This document shows positions 51,693-62,247 of a stretch of DNA of 64,000 nt, piece by piece. A program made the position numbers and the translations under genes. The notes beneath the pieces were generated by a model. The model made no database searches. It had not been told where the DNA came from and saw nothing but the letters and a program-made list of their open reading frames with translations. How positions within the stretch are numbered: position 1 is the stretch's first letter; every line of letters starts with the position of its first letter. The stretch is from Verrucomicrobiia bacterium (GTDB taxonomy: Bacteria; Verrucomicrobiota; Verrucomicrobiia; Limisphaerales; JADLHS01): positions 1 to 64,000 of the forward strand of contig JAHCLO010000004.1 in the NCBI GenBank assembly GCA_026125285.1. Reading direction: 5' to 3'.

Positions 51693-52993
51693 CAGTGACT
51701 CCGCTTCGGTTGCACGGTGGCGTCGGGCATGTCGTCGGTTTGATCCAGTTCACCACCGGAAATCTGCGTGGGCACGGGATGATACAAGCCCATCGCCTCG
51801 ACGAGCCGCGGGTCTTTCTGCGGGAAGGGCGCGGCGCTGGCGAACTTCTTGAGAAACACCATCGCGAGCAAGCCGCCCATCAGCGCCATGATGCCCAAGG
51901 GCAGCCACACCATGTGGAACGGAAAGCCGTTCGGGTAGTAAACCGGCAGAATGTTGAACGACATGTCCACGAAGTGCATCACCCACGCCCAGGCCGCGAT
52001 CAAGACCATCACTCCGAAATTGCTCTTCACGTCAATGCGCAGCAACGCCAGGAACGGAATGAAGAATTTGCCGAAGATGATCACCAGCCCGACGTAAAAC
52101 CAGGTGCCCTTCTCGCGCACCACGTACCAGAAGGTCTCCTCCGGCATGTTGGCGTTCCAGATGATGAAGTATTGCGAGAAGGTGACGTAGGCGTAGAACA
52201 CGGTGAACGCGAACAGCAGCGTGCCGAGGAAATAGTATTGATGCTCGTGCAGTACCACCGACAGGACGCGTTGCCGGTCGAGAATCATTGTGATGACGTA
52301 CACGGTGGCCAGGGTCAGCCACACGCTGCCGGCAAAGTAATACACGCCATACATCGTGGAGAACCACTGATGTTGCAGCGCCTTCATCCATAGAATCGCG
52401 CCAAAGGTAAGCGTGAAGGCAAACACCCAGATGCCCCAGCACGAGTGCATGCGCATCTTGAAGGTACATTCCGCCGAACCGGTTTCGTCCTGTTTGAGCG
52501 ACCAATGCTTGAGGCGGTCCGAGAGCAGCCACCAGAGACCGAAGCACGCCGCCGAAACCAGGTAGAATCCCGCCCAGGTGAACAAGGGCAGCTTCGCGTG
52601 CAAGGCGTGAATATGGCTCGCGCTCGCGCCCTCCTCCGGGCCCATCCAGGCGAACAATTGCGGCGCGAGCAGCGCGATGGGGATGAACAGAATTGCCATC
52701 CAGGGAAACAGCAAGGTGGCAAGATGCTCGCAGAAGCGGCGCGTGGCCACGGACCAGCCCGCGTCAAACAGATGATGTACCAACACCAAGAAGAGCCCGC
52801 CCAAACCAAGGCTCAGAAAGAACATGAACGACAGCAGCCAGGCGTAGCCAAAGCCCTTGAGGTCCACCAACGCACCAATGACGGAGATGACCGCACCCAC
52901 GGCCACGAGCCGGACCGGGAGCATGCGCCAGCGGGCCAGGTCCAGAGGCGGAGGCGGCGCGGCCACGTTGTTGGAAGAGGTATCTTTGCTCAT
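51692..52993 (-). CDS. actF: Alternative complex III subunit F (NrfD-like)
   Basis: A 433-residue integral membrane protein with about ten helices, homologous to the NrfD/PsrC quinol-interacting family. Typical ACIII segments are FGYAWLLSFMFFLSLGLGGLFLVLVHHLFDAGW, GWSVATRRFCEHLA and YFIIWNANMPEETFWYVVR. ActC and ActF are the two large membrane subunits of ACIII, which oxidises quinol and passes electrons to cytochromes. The gene follows actE with a 6-base gap and overlaps the small gene below. Confidence 0.93.
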   Translation of the reverse strand: MSKDTSSNNVAAPPPPLDLARWRMLPVRLVAVGAVISVIGALVDLKGFGYAWLLSFMFFLSLGLGGLFLVLVHHLFDAGWSVATRRFCEHLATLLFPWMAILFIPIALLAPQLFAWMGPEEGASASHIHALHAKLPLFTWAGFYLVSAACFGLWWLLSDRLKHWSLKQDETGSAECTFKMRMHSCWGIWVFAFTLTFGAILWMKALQHQWFSTMYGVYYFAGSVWLTLATVYVITMILDRQRVLSVVLHEHQYYFLGTLLFAFTVFYAYVTFSQYFIIWNANMPEETFWYVVREKGTWFYVGLVIIFGKFFIPFLALLRIDVKSNFGVMVLIAAWAWVMHFVDMSFNILPVYYPNGFPFHMVWLPLGIMALMGGLLAMVFLKKFASAAPFPQKDPRLVEAMGLYHPVPTQISGGELDQTDDMPDATVQPKRSH

Positions 52994-52999
52994 ACGCGG

Positions 53000-53644
53000 T
53001 TATTTCAACGTCGCCCGCACTTCCGGCGATAAGTCGTCCACCGCGCCCAGCCGGCTCAACTGCAAGGCGCGCAAATAAGCGACCACGGCCCAGCGATCCT
53101 CCAGGGCAATCTGGGGGGCATAAGCGCCCATCAGGTTCTTGCCGTGACTGATGGTGTTGAAGAGGTCGCCATCCGGCAGTTCGACGATGCGTTTGTCATG
53201 CAAGTTCGCCACCACCGCCATCGCGCCGATCTTCTGGGTAATGCCTTTGCCTTCGCCGGTCGCGCCGTGACAGGGGGTGCAGTAAATCCCGTAACGTTGC
53301 TGGCCGCGCTCCAACAGTTGCGCCGTGACCGGCAGCGGATTCAACTCGACGAAATTGGTTGTGCCTGGGTTCCGTCCCGTGTTGACCGGCAGGTCCTCAA
53401 ACGGATACACCGCCTGGCCGCCCACGTTAAGCGGTTCGCTGCGCGCAATCGTGCCCGGCGGGGGCAATTGGGAACTCAATCCACTCACGAAAAAGCTGTT
53501 GGCCGTCTGGGGACGCAACTTGAGTTGCCGTTTCATGTCCGGGAAAATCTGAAGGGGCCGGTTGCGGGTGAGATCACCGCGCCGGCCGGCAATCAGCACC
53601 ACCAGCACCACCAGCACGCCGAAGATCAACAGGAAGTAGCGCAT
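53000..53644 (-). CDS. actE: Alternative complex III subunit E (monoheme cytochrome c)
   Basis: A 214-residue protein with an N-terminal membrane anchor (YFLLIFGVLVVLVVLIAG) and one class I cytochrome c domain: CTPCHGATGEGKG for covalent heme, and Met in GKNLMGAYAPQ as the probable distal ligand. In ACIII, ActE is the exit heme that reduces the oxidase or a soluble carrier. Its ATG overlaps the actD stop by one base (TAATG), so translation is coupled. Confidence 0.92.
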   Translation of the reverse strand: MRYFLLIFGVLVVLVVLIAGRRGDLTRNRPLQIFPDMKRQLKLRPQTANSFFVSGLSSQLPPPGTIARSEPLNVGGQAVYPFEDLPVNTGRNPGTTNFVELNPLPVTAQLLERGQQRYGIYCTPCHGATGEGKGITQKIGAMAVVANLHDKRIVELPDGDLFNTISHGKNLMGAYAPQIALEDRWAVVAYLRALQLSRLGAVDDLSPEVRATLK

Positions 53645-54183
53645 TAGTCCTCCACCATCTCGATGCGCTTGCTGCCGGCGGCTTCCAGCAGCTTGCGGGT
53701 TTCGGTTTCGGAGTACTTCGGATCGGCCGTCTCAATGACCACGAAGAACCGGTCGTGCGTCGCCAGCGCGAAACGTTTGTGCTTGAGCAACGGATGATGC
53801 AGCCGCGGCAGGCGGTTCAGGAACAACATGCCGAACAGCGAGCCGAACGCGCCAAATAGAATGGTCAACTCATAGGACGGCGGAAAGGCGCCGTGCGGGC
53901 TGAACATCGGCTTGCCGCCAATCAAGATCGGATAGTCAATCGCGTTCATCCACCAGATCATCAACATGCCCGTGGTGTAGCCCGTCAGCCCGCCAATGAA
54001 GGCAAACCAGCCCACCTTGGAGTTTTTCAAGCCCATTGCCCGGTCCATGCCGTGAATAGGAAAGGGCATGTAAACATCCCATTTGCGGAAGCCCGCATCG
54101 CGCACCTGCTCGGCCGCGTGCAACACGTCGGTCGTGTTGTCGAATTCGGCCAGCAGACCGTAGGGTTTGGCGGTGGCGCTCAT
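53644..54183 (-). CDS. actD: Alternative complex III subunit D
   Basis: A 179-residue protein of the ActD (DUF3341) family: an N-terminal cytoplasmic ferredoxin-like part (YGLLAEFDNTTDVLHAAEQV), the signature YMPFPIHGMDRAMGLKNSKV, two membrane helices (WFAFIGGLTGYTTGMLMIWW and LTILFGAFGSLFGMLFL), and a C-terminal domain. The start at ATG 54183 overlaps the actC stop. ActD has no cofactor and stabilises the membrane part. Confidence 0.93.
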   Translation of the reverse strand: MSATAKPYGLLAEFDNTTDVLHAAEQVRDAGFRKWDVYMPFPIHGMDRAMGLKNSKVGWFAFIGGLTGYTTGMLMIWWMNAIDYPILIGGKPMFSPHGAFPPSYELTILFGAFGSLFGMLFLNRLPRLHHPLLKHKRFALATHDRFFVVIETADPKYSETETRKLLEAAGSKRIEMVED

Positions 54184-55607
54184 CAGTGCGATCCTCCATT
54201 TCCATTTCCTTTGGCCAGCGGGTGATGCGGATCGGCCTGCGGCGTGACGCCCTTGACCTCGGAAACCGCGATCATCGGCAGGAAGCGCATAAACAGCAAG
54301 AACATCGTAAAGAACAAGCCAAACGTTCCCAGGAACGTGCAGATATCCACCCAGGTCGGCTCGAAATAGCTCCAGTTGGCCGGCAGAAACTCCCGATGCA
54401 GCGAGATCACCACGATGACAAAGCGCTCGAACCACATGCCCACGTTCACCAGGATCGAGAGAATGAAAACAATCACCAAGTGGTTGCGGATTCGTTTGAA
54501 CCAGAACAACTGCGGCACCACGACGTTGCAGATCACCATCAGCCAGTAACCCCACCAATAGGGACCCATGGCACGGTTGATGAAAGCGAACCTCTCGAAC
54601 GCGCTGCCCGAATACCACGCAATGAAGAACTCCATGCCGTAGGCGTAACCAACGATGGAGCCGGTCGCCAGCGTCACTTTGCACATCACGTCAATGTGCC
54701 GCATCGTGATGATGTCTTCGAGATGGCACATGCTGCGCAGCGGGATCAACAGCGTGAGCACCATGCCGAAGCCGGAGAAGATCGCGCCCGCCACAAAGTA
54801 CGGCGGGAAGATGGTGGTGTGCCAGCCGGGCAATTGCGACACCGCGAAATCCAAGGACACAATCGAGTGAACCGACAGCACCAGCGGCGTCGAAAGACCG
54901 GCCAGGATCAGGTAGGCTTTCTCGTAGTTGCTCCAATGCCGGTTTGAACCCGTCCAACCCAGCGCAAACAAGCCATAAACGAACTGTTTGATCTTCGTCT
55001 TGGCGCGATCACGCATCGTCGCCAGGTCGGGCACCAGTCCCGTGTACCAGAACAATACCGACACGGTGAAATAGGTGGAAACCGCGAACACGTCCCACAT
55101 CAGCGGCGAGCGGAATTGCGGCCAGAGTCCCTGATAAGTGGGAATCGGGAACAGCCACCAGTCAAACCAAACGCGGCCCACGTGCATCGCCGGATAAATG
55201 CCGGCGCACATCACCGCAAAAATGGTCATGGCCTCCGCCGCGCGGTTCACCGCCGTGCGCCAGCGTTGCCGCAGCAGGAACAGAATCGCGGAAATCAATG
55301 TGCCCGCATGGCCGATACCGATCCACCACACGAAGTTGATGATGTCCCAGCCCCACATCGTCGGGTGGTGATTGCCCCACACGCCGACACCAGTGGAGAT
55401 CTGGTAAATCAGCATCGCCCCCAACATGCACATCGCCAGAAAACTGGGAACGAACGCGGCCCACCACCATTTGGGCGCCTTGCCTTCCGTGATGGCGGAA
55501 ACGCGGTCGGAAATCCACGCAAAGCTGCGGTTGTTTTGAACCAGCGGCACCCGCTCCAACTCCGGCGGCGGGACGGGCACTTTGATCTGCGAGACGGCTT
55601 CCGTCAT
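54183..55607 (-). CDS. actC: Alternative complex III subunit C (NrfD-like)
   Basis: A 474-residue NrfD/PsrC-family membrane subunit with about ten helices. Typical parts: [60 protein letters not shown] and [14 protein letters not shown]. This subunit carries the quinol-binding site and a proposed proton pathway in ACIII. Its ATG overlaps the actB stop (TAATG) and its stop overlaps the actD start (TGATG). Confidence 0.95.
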   Translation of the reverse strand: MTEAVSQIKVPVPPPELERVPLVQNNRSFAWISDRVSAITEGKAPKWWWAAFVPSFLAMCMLGAMLIYQISTGVGVWGNHHPTMWGWDIINFVWWIGIGHAGTLISAILFLLRQRWRTAVNRAAEAMTIFAVMCAGIYPAMHVGRVWFDWWLFPIPTYQGLWPQFRSPLMWDVFAVSTYFTVSVLFWYTGLVPDLATMRDRAKTKIKQFVYGLFALGWTGSNRHWSNYEKAYLILAGLSTPLVLSVHSIVSLDFAVSQLPGWHTTIFPPYFVAGAIFSGFGMVLTLLIPLRSMCHLEDIITMRHIDVMCKVTLATGSIVGYAYGMEFFIAWYSGSAFERFAFINRAMGPYWWGYWLMVICNVVVPQLFWFKRIRNHLVIVFILSILVNVGMWFERFVIVVISLHREFLPANWSYFEPTWVDICTFLGTFGLFFTMFLLFMRFLPMIAVSEVKGVTPQADPHHPLAKGNGNGGSH

Positions 55608-58600
55608 TAGTGCCCTCCTTTCCCGGCGGGCGCATGACCCTTGCTCCCCGGCGTGGCGGGACTGCCATGATGATTGTCAAACGGGTCGCCCTCAATGTGG
55701 TTCTTCTGAGCGAACTCTTGCAGGCTGTGGGGCATCGGATTCTGCTCGTAATCCGGCATCGCCGGGTTGGGATTGCGCACGCGCGCCAGGTAAGTCAAAC
55801 GCGGCTTGGTCTTCAAGAATTCCAGCACCGAATAGTCGCGTTGCTGCCGCTTGAGTTGGGAAACGCGGCTGTTGGGATCGGCGACATTGCCAAACACAAT
55901 GGCTTCCGCCGGACATGCCTGCGCGCAAGCCGTCGTGAAGGTGCCGTCCGGCACCACCACGTCGCCCGACGCACCGGCCTTGACCTTCTGAGTGATCTTG
56001 GCCTGTTCAATGCGCTGGATGCAAAACGTGCATTTTTCCATGACGCCTCTCATGCGCACAGTCACGTCCGGGTTCTTGATCATGCGGATCAAATCCCATT
56101 CATCCTCCTCCCGCATGCCGGACTCGGGATCCTTCCACCAGCGAAGCAAGTCCCATTTGCCGTCGGTCTTGTGCGTCAGCGGACTGGCGTAGAACGGCCC
56201 TTTCAATTTCTCCAAGGGCCGTTTGTTGTAATCGAGATAATTGAAGCGCCGGACCTTGTAGGGGCAGTTATTCGAGCAATACCGCGTACCCACGCAACGG
56301 TTGTACACCATCACGTTCAAGCCCTCCTGGTCGTGAACGGTGGCGTTTACCGGGCAGACACTTTCGCAGGGAGCGGCCTCGCAATGCTGGCAGAGCATCG
56401 GCTGGTTCACCGCCTGCACGTCGTCAATCCATTGCTCAAATTGCTGCGCCTCGTCCTTCCGGTAAACGTCCTTCCAGGAACGCTGGGCGGGATTGGTCGT
56501 GTAATAACGATCTATTCGCAGCCAGTGCATTTCGCGGCCCCGCTTGACCTGGTCCTTGCCGACAATGGGAATGTTGTTCTCGCTCTGGCAGGCGAGCACG
56601 CACGTCCCGCAGCCAACGCATGAACTCAGATCAATGGACATGCCCCACTGATGGAGTGCCGTCTTCATCGCCTCATCCAACGGGTTGGGATAGAGCGGCG
56701 ATTCGTCCGGGGCTTCCGGCGCGTTCATTCGGTGCGCGAAATCCGGATGCTTGTTGAATTGGTCAAGGTTCGCCTCACGCACAATCGCGCGGCCTTCCAT
56801 GGACCAATGATCCTGCGTGCAGGAAATCGGATACGTCTCACCCGTCTTGCGCACCGTCGCGCCCACGGCCAGACACCCGGTCTGGGTCGTCAGCAGCGGA
56901 TACGCGTTGAAACCCACATCCTGGCCCACACGGCCTGCTGCCCGCTGGCGGCCATAGCCCAATGCCATGCCCAGTGAAAAGTCCGCCATGCCCGGCTGCG
57001 TCCAGATCACGCCTTTGATTACCCGATCACCCAGCTTCACTTCGACGACATCCGTGTTCTTCACGCCAAGCTCGCGCGCCGTGCGGCGGCTTACCAGCAC
57101 GGCGTTGTCCCATGTGATCTTGGTGATGGGATCGGGAAATTCCTGAAGCCAGCCGTTGTTGGCAAAGCGGCCATCATCCACGCTGTAATCGCGGTGGAGA
57201 ATGACTTCCAGGCTGTCCTTGGACGGTGTCGTGGATTTCGCAGTTGCCACTGCGCGCGTGACGGCCGCTGCACTGAAACCCGCGGTAACCGGCTCTGCGG
57301 CCGTAACCGCCAGGAAACCATCGTGCAGGAATTTCTTCCAGGCCTCCAGGCCGCCATTGCTGAACGTGTCAAACGTTGCCTGGACTACTTCGTATGGCCG
57401 CGTGACCGTTGATCCGGCAAGTCGCGCGAGAAACTCGAGTTCCGTCAACCCGCCGAATAACGGCGAGATCAGTGGCTGCACCGGCACATAGGTGCCGTCA
57501 GTCGTGAGTGCGTCACCCCAAGATTCCAGATAGTGCGCTTGCGGAAAATGCCAGTCACAACCCGCCGCAGTTTCGTCCTCATAGTAACCCAACCGCACCA
57601 CCGTCTTCGCCTTGCGCTGGGTGTTGCTCCAGTCGAGGTCCGCGGGCGCGTTGTAAGCGGGATTACCGCCCAGCATTACCAGCGTGTCCACCTGGCCGGC
57701 ATTGAGCGCCTGGGCCAACTCGGCCAGGGTGCCCGCCTGAGTGGCAATGGACGGAAGCAACTGCACCGTCTTGCCGATACCGCCCAACGCGGAGTTGATC
57801 GCCTGCGCAATCAAATGAACGGCCAGCGGTTGGCCCACGCCCGCCACAACCAGCGCGGCACCGCGATTGGCCAGCAAGTCTTTCGCGCACTCGGTGATCC
57901 ATTTGACATCCTCAGCCGCGGGCTGCGTCACCCCGCTCAGACTCACGCCACATTGCGCTGCCACGGCCGCCGCCACGGACAACACCGCGCTTGCCGGCAG
58001 ACGCAAACGGTGGTCCGCATTCAAGCCCGTGAGCGTGAACAGCGATTCCACCGCGTAGAGCCGGTTCATCGTATCACCGGCCTTGGCAATTTTTCGGCCC
58101 TTGGCGAAACGGCGGATGTGATTGTGCGCTTCCTCCTCGGCGCCGATGAAATCGCAATCGAGCGAAAGAATAACCTTCGCCATGTCATAACGAAACACCG
58201 GACGCACCGATTGCCCAAAGGCCAGGGTAGCCGCCCGCTCATGGACGGCATGGTCCACGGGATCGTAGGCATACCACCGCACCTTGGGAAACTGGTCGCT
58301 GATCAGTTTCTGTAGCCGCTTGCGCGAGGGAGAAGTGCCCGGCTCCAACAGAAAACTGACGCCTTCACCGCCCGTCTGTTTCAGTTTGGTCGCCAACTCC
58401 CCGAGAAATGCCAGCGCCGTCTCGGACGAAGTGGCGTTGCCCTGGTGAGCGAAACGCTTGGCCCGGTCGGGATCGTAAAGATTGAGAATGGAGGCCTGTG
58501 TGTAACGGTCGGTGGCGCCGTTGCCGCCGGGATAGCGGGCGTTGCCTTCGATCTTGACGGGGCGGCCCTCATGCGATTTGACGACGAGCGGCACGGCGCC

Positions 58601-59005
58601 GCCGCGCGTGGGCATGGCGGTGGCGAATTCCTGCGGCTTACCGTGAACGTAGTCCTCGACCGCCTTGCCAAACGGCATCAACTTGTCCTCGGGCCGACGG
58701 CAACCCGTCCCGGACAGACCAAAGCCCGCCAACAAGAACGAAGCGGACATGATCTTGACGAAATGCCGACGCGAAACCGGGTCGGTGAACTCCGTGGCGC
58801 CTTCGGGAAACTCCCGTTCCAAGAATTGCTTGAATTCGGGGGTCTCGGCGAGTTGATCCAGGCTGCGCCAGTAAATTCGGCCCGTGGCCTCCGGGCCGAC
58901 AGGGTTGGCCGCAGTGTCAATGCCCACCGGATCAACCGTATGGGGATGCTGATGGTGATCCGGCTCGGCGGCGTGAGGCGCGTGGGGATGGGAAAGGGTT
59001 TTCAT
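55607..59005 (-). CDS. actB: Alternative complex III subunit B (Mo-like domain plus Fe-S domain)
   Basis: A 1132-residue protein from ATG 59005 (four bases overlapping actA). The N-terminus is histidine-rich, then [20 protein letters not shown] and an internal Tat-type motif [12 protein letters not shown] (RR at 79-80). The large middle part is the molybdopterin-oxidoreductase-like B1 domain, which in ACIII has no molybdenum cofactor. The last 330 residues are the B2 ferredoxin-like domain with four cysteine groups: [35 protein letters not shown] and CTFCIQ...[10 protein letters not shown]. They hold iron-sulfur clusters that feed the heme chain. Length agrees with other fused ActB proteins. 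Confidence 0.95.
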   Translation of the reverse strand: MKTLSHPHAPHAAEPDHHQHPHTVDPVGIDTAANPVGPEATGRIYWRSLDQLAETPEFKQFLEREFPEGATEFTDPVSRRHFVKIMSASFLLAGFGLSGTGCRRPEDKLMPFGKAVEDYVHGKPQEFATAMPTRGGAVPLVVKSHEGRPVKIEGNARYPGGNGATDRYTQASILNLYDPDRAKRFAHQGNATSSETALAFLGELATKLKQTGGEGVSFLLEPGTSPSRKRLQKLISDQFPKVRWYAYDPVDHAVHERAATLAFGQSVRPVFRYDMAKVILSLDCDFIGAEEEAHNHIRRFAKGRKIAKAGDTMNRLYAVESLFTLTGLNADHRLRLPASAVLSVAAAVAAQCGVSLSGVTQPAAEDVKWITECAKDLLANRGAALVVAGVGQPLAVHLIAQAINSALGGIGKTVQLLPSIATQAGTLAELAQALNAGQVDTLVMLGGNPAYNAPADLDWSNTQRKAKTVVRLGYYEDETAAGCDWHFPQAHYLESWGDALTTDGTYVPVQPLISPLFGGLTELEFLARLAGSTVTRPYEVVQATFDTFSNGGLEAWKKFLHDGFLAVTAAEPVTAGFSAAAVTRAVATAKSTTPSKDSLEVILHRDYSVDDGRFANNGWLQEFPDPITKITWDNAVLVSRRTARELGVKNTDVVEVKLGDRVIKGVIWTQPGMADFSLGMALGYGRQRAAGRVGQDVGFNAYPLLTTQTGCLAVGATVRKTGETYPISCTQDHWSMEGRAIVREANLDQFNKHPDFAHRMNAPEAPDESPLYPNPLDEAMKTALHQWGMSIDLSSCVGCGTCVLACQSENNIPIVGKDQVKRGREMHWLRIDRYYTTNPAQRSWKDVYRKDEAQQFEQWIDDVQAVNQPMLCQHCEAAPCESVCPVNATVHDQEGLNVMVYNRCVGTRYCSNNCPYKVRRFNYLDYNKRPLEKLKGPFYASPLTHKTDGKWDLLRWWKDPESGMREEDEWDLIRMIKNPDVTVRMRGVMEKCTFCIQRIEQAKITQKVKAGASGDVVVPDGTFTTACAQACPAEAIVFGNVADPNSRVSQLKRQQRDYSVLEFLKTKPRLTYLARVRNPNPAMPDYEQNPMPHSLQEFAQKNHIEGDPFDNHHGSPATPGSKGHAPAGKGGH

Positions 59006-59670
59006 CGGTGACACGCCGAGCAATTCTCAAGCGATTCAACTCGCCAGTGGTCCATCATTTCCTTGCCTTTGGCGCGCTGCGTTTGCGCGGCCACATTGGG
59101 ATCATCGCTCCAAGTCCAGTTCAAATCCGTAATCTTGTCCAGCGGTCGCAGCTTGGACGCCGGATCGCGATGGCAGTCGAGGCAAAAGGTCATGCTCAGT
59201 GGCTTGGCGTGATAAACCTCCTCCATCTTGTCAATCGGCCCGTGACATTCCACGCAACTGATGCCGCGGTTGACGTGTACGGCGTGATTGAAATAAACGA
59301 AGTCCGGCACGCGATGTATTTGCACCCACGGAATCGGTTTGCCGGTGGCCGCGCTTTCGCGAACCAACTCCAGACGCGGATCATCCTTCAGCACCTGATT
59401 GTGGCAGTTCATGCACGTGGAAGCCGCCGGAATGTTGGAGAACCAGGACTGTTCCACCTTGTCGTGGCAATACCGGCAATCCATCCCTAGTTGATTAACG
59501 TGCGTCGCGTGCGAGAAGGAAACCGGCTGGATGGGCTGATAACCCACCCGTGCGTACTTGGGAGTGAAGTAATACCAAACGCCCGCCGTCACGGCACTGG
59601 CCGTCAGCGCGCCACCGATGATAATCATCACCGGCAGCCGGTTGGTCCACTTCGGAAATATGGCTGACAT
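59002..59670 (-). CDS. actA: Alternative complex III subunit A (pentaheme cytochrome c)
   Basis: A 222-residue protein with an N-terminal membrane helix (VMIIIGGALTASAVTAGVWY) and five CxxCH sites: CRYCH, CMNCH, CVECH, CLDCH and CSACH. That number is the family norm. The motif PVSFSHATHVNQLGMDCRYC is typical of ActA. It is the first gene of the ten-gene operon. Upstream is a 375-base gap to lepB that must hold the operon promoter. Confidence 0.95.
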   Translation of the reverse strand: MSAIFPKWTNRLPVMIIIGGALTASAVTAGVWYYFTPKYARVGYQPIQPVSFSHATHVNQLGMDCRYCHDKVEQSWFSNIPAASTCMNCHNQVLKDDPRLELVRESAATGKPIPWVQIHRVPDFVYFNHAVHVNRGISCVECHGPIDKMEEVYHAKPLSMTFCLDCHRDPASKLRPLDKITDLNWTWSDDPNVAAQTQRAKGKEMMDHWRVESLENCSACHR

Positions 59671-60045
59671 CGCAAATCGCTGTTAAATCCGTCAAAGCCC
59701 GGGTGCAATACATGGCCCGCCCACGCAAGGCATACAGGACGGAGGTCTGAATTCTTGTGAATAATGGACCACCGTCAATGGTTTTTTGCGCGCATCTGCC
59801 CATAAATCTCCCCGCCCCGGGTTCCCGCTGAACAATTCCCTCTATCGCACGGCCAAAAAATGTTTACCGGCTGACGCTCCCGGCAGCAAGCCGCTTTGTG
59901 AAATGTTTCACGATTTAGGATGACTTAATGATGGCGATAAGCCGGAGCGGAAGACCTGCGCGCGCTTGGTTCGACCCGACCCAGAATGGAGTGCTTGGGT
60001 GTGGGACTTTCAGAACTCCTCCCAGAACCCCGAAGCCAAGTTGGT
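59671..60045 (-). promoter_or_regulatory. Upstream region of the ACIII operon
   Basis: A 375-base gap without a credible gene between actA and the lepB stop. On the minus strand TTGACG followed 17 bases later by AGAATT (about 59745-59775) is a weak sigma-70-like candidate about 80-100 bases before actA. A perfect palindrome at 59898-59911 lies further upstream. There is no clear terminator hairpin behind lepB. Promoter assignment is tentative. Confidence 0.3.
59898..59911. promoter_or_regulatory. Perfect 14-bp palindrome GTGAAATGTTTCAC
   Basis: GTGAAA-TG-TTTCAC between lepB and the ACIII operon, in a locally AT-rich stretch. The size and symmetry suit a dimeric regulator site. No regulator gene is adjacent, and the site is 228 bases from the actA start, so any effect on that operon is uncertain. 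Confidence 0.35.
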
Positions 60046-60627
60046 TCAGGGAGAAACCAGGCCCAGAATGTTTTGCTGCGGCACGGCCCCGTAAGTACGG
60101 CTGTCGGCACTGTTGCCGCGGTTGTCGCCCAGGACAAAGTATTCGTGTCGGCCACAAATCCAGGACTGCGAGGAGTCCGTCAAACTGCAAAAAGTTTTTG
60201 TGCCTGGCGGGAGGTACGGCTCCCGCAGCAGGACGCCGTTCACGTACACCCGCCCATCGCGCACACAGACCGAGTCGCCCGGTTTCGCGATGATGCGCTT
60301 GATTGCGTAACCCTGGTCTTCCGGATCATACAAGACGACAATGTCCCGGGGCTTGGGTTCGCGGAAGTAATAGACCAGCCGGTTGAGCAAATACCAACTC
60401 GAATCAGGCAAACTTGGAGACATGCTCGATCCGGTGACTTGAACCGACTGAACCACGTAGCGCTGGCTCAGGTGAAAACAACCGTAGGTGAGACCTGCAA
60501 TGACCAACCACCCGATCACCAGCTTCAGGCACCGGGCAGTAACGGCGGGGTCGTTCTCGCATCCGACCCCGCCGACTGAGGCCGCTGCCGGCCTGCGCCT
60601 TTCATGTTCCGTCGCCCCAAACTCCAT
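60046..60627 (-). CDS. lepB: Signal peptidase I
   Basis: About 193 residues from ATG 60627; an ATG at 60729 would add 34 residues lacking family features. One membrane helix (LVIGWLVIAGLTYGCFHL) is followed by the catalytic domain: box B TGSSMSPSL with the nucleophile Ser68, box D YAIKRIIAKPGD with the general-base lysine, and box E VLGDNRGNSADSR. It removes signal peptides from exported proteins at the outer face of the inner membrane. It is short but complete, with a single anchor as in Gram-positive-like types. Confidence 0.92.
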   Translation of the reverse strand: MEFGATEHERRRPAAASVGGVGCENDPAVTARCLKLVIGWLVIAGLTYGCFHLSQRYVVQSVQVTGSSMSPSLPDSSWYLLNRLVYYFREPKPRDIVVLYDPEDQGYAIKRIIAKPGDSVCVRDGRVYVNGVLLREPYLPPGTKTFCSLTDSSQSWICGRHEYFVLGDNRGNSADSRTYGAVPQQNILGLVSP

Positions 60628-60859
60628 AAACTCGAACGTCCTCCTTTGCACCTGAGCCTCGCATTTAGCCTGTGGGCGGGCAACCCAGGGCAAATACCAA
60701 TCGTCGCCCCGGAGGATCGGATGAAGCATAATTCACCTCACGACCCTCAGCCACGGCGCCGTGGCAATCAACAACGGCAGGAGCAGAACGACACCGCACA
60801 TTCTCATGCGCGAACAACCATTGCCGACATTCGTTGCAGCCGTACGAGAACCCTCCCGC

Positions 60860-62107
60860 TCAGAGTCGCACACGGAAGCCGACGCGCGTGAGGGCATATA
60901 CAATTGTGCAAATCAACGCCGTCAACAGCCCGGCATTCAGTGCTCCAGGCCAACCGCTGCTGAAAGGCCACAACCATCCGGAAAGCCCGATGATGGCAAA
61001 CAAACTGCCCACGATGCCGGGCAAAACATAAGCCAGCACGGCGTTCTGGCCCACGAGATTCACCGGCACAGCCCAGGCTCGCCAACGGCCCACATCCATG
61101 AGCAGGTAAACCACGAGGAACGCCAAACAACACCATCCTCCGGAAACCAAAGCGTAGGCCTCCGTCGCCGCGATCTTGTTGATCCCGTGCAAGGGCCGCA
61201 CCAGCGTGCCCGCCACCAGCAAACCCACGCCAAACAGGAGGAAGAATCGCGCGCGTTCAAACGGGGTGCGGGCGGCGGCTTCGCCCACAAACCAGTTTCC
61301 CACGAGCACGCCCATCATCACGCTCGCCGCAGTGCTGCCGAAGATCTGGCCGACATTGAGCACCCCTTGCACCGGTCCCAACCAGTGCAACACGCCATGC
61401 CGGTTGCCAACGTAAAGCGCCAGCATCAGTCCAAGCACCCCGGACAGCGCGAGCGAATTGCCGCGCGTCAGCAAGTACACGATGCTGCAAGCGAGGTACG
61501 CCCAGCCAATCAATCCCAGAATTCCCCACCATGAAGTTTGCAGCCACACGGTTTCCCCGGCGGCGTTCTTGCCGCGAAAGAGCGCGAGCATGAGCACGAG
61601 GAGAATTCCGGCGGTCACCCGCGCGGCCAGGTGGATGCGCTGGCGTTGCGGCAATGAGTTAGCCGGCACTTCCGCCCACGCCACCAGCACGCACGACATC
61701 GTCAGGAGATACCAAAGTTCCTTGGGAAGCCACGCTGCTTCAGGAGCGAAGCAGCCCTTGTTCACCATGATCACGCCCACCCCAATCAACGAAGCGGAAC
61801 GCAGCAGGATGCGCTTCAACTGCGCCGCCAGCGATTCGCCCTGCAACCGCCGCTTGTGCAGCGCCAGGGGAATGGCCACTCCGACGATGAACAAGAAGGC
61901 GGGGAAGACCAAATCCACGAAGGTGTAAGCGTCCGCAGCATCGGGTGCGTGCTTGGCCCAGGCGGGAATAGCTTTCACCCCGGCGAGATAATTCACGAAG
62001 GTCATCGCCATGATGACCAGGCCGCGGTAGGCATCAAGTGAAACCAAGCGCGCAGCAGGCTCTGACGACCCTGCCGGCGAACCGGCCAGCATTGCGGATG
62101 AGATCAT
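60860..62107 (-). CDS. Multi-pass acyltransferase-like protein (heparan N-acetyltransferase/DUF5009 type)
   Basis: A 415-residue membrane protein with about eleven helices. The N-terminus RLVSLDAYRGLVIMAMTFVN, then YTFVDLVFPAFLFIVGVAIP, is the signature of heparan-alpha-glucosaminide N-acetyltransferase-like (DUF5009/YeiB-related) proteins. They move acetyl groups from cytoplasmic acetyl-CoA to sugars across the membrane. The C-terminal helices (LVGQNAVLAYVLPGIVGSLF) are also typical. It may acetylate periplasmic or surface glycans; the substrate is not determinable. It is on the same strand as lepB, 230 bases upstream. Confidence 0.82.
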   Translation of the reverse strand: MISSAMLAGSPAGSSEPAARLVSLDAYRGLVIMAMTFVNYLAGVKAIPAWAKHAPDAADAYTFVDLVFPAFLFIVGVAIPLALHKRRLQGESLAAQLKRILLRSASLIGVGVIMVNKGCFAPEAAWLPKELWYLLTMSCVLVAWAEVPANSLPQRQRIHLAARVTAGILLVLMLALFRGKNAAGETVWLQTSWWGILGLIGWAYLACSIVYLLTRGNSLALSGVLGLMLALYVGNRHGVLHWLGPVQGVLNVGQIFGSTAASVMMGVLVGNWFVGEAAARTPFERARFFLLFGVGLLVAGTLVRPLHGINKIAATEAYALVSGGWCCLAFLVVYLLMDVGRWRAWAVPVNLVGQNAVLAYVLPGIVGSLFAIIGLSGWLWPFSSGWPGALNAGLLTALICTIVYALTRVGFRVRL

Positions 62108-62247
62108 GGGCCAATTCTGGCTTGTCTGGCGGCCAGCCCTAACAGCGATTCCGACAGAACCATCATCCGCGACGCCCAGATGATCCGGGACAAAAGCGAC
62201 GGCGAGGTCTCAAAGGACCGTTGCTCCCCTGCCCCGCATAGAACCGT

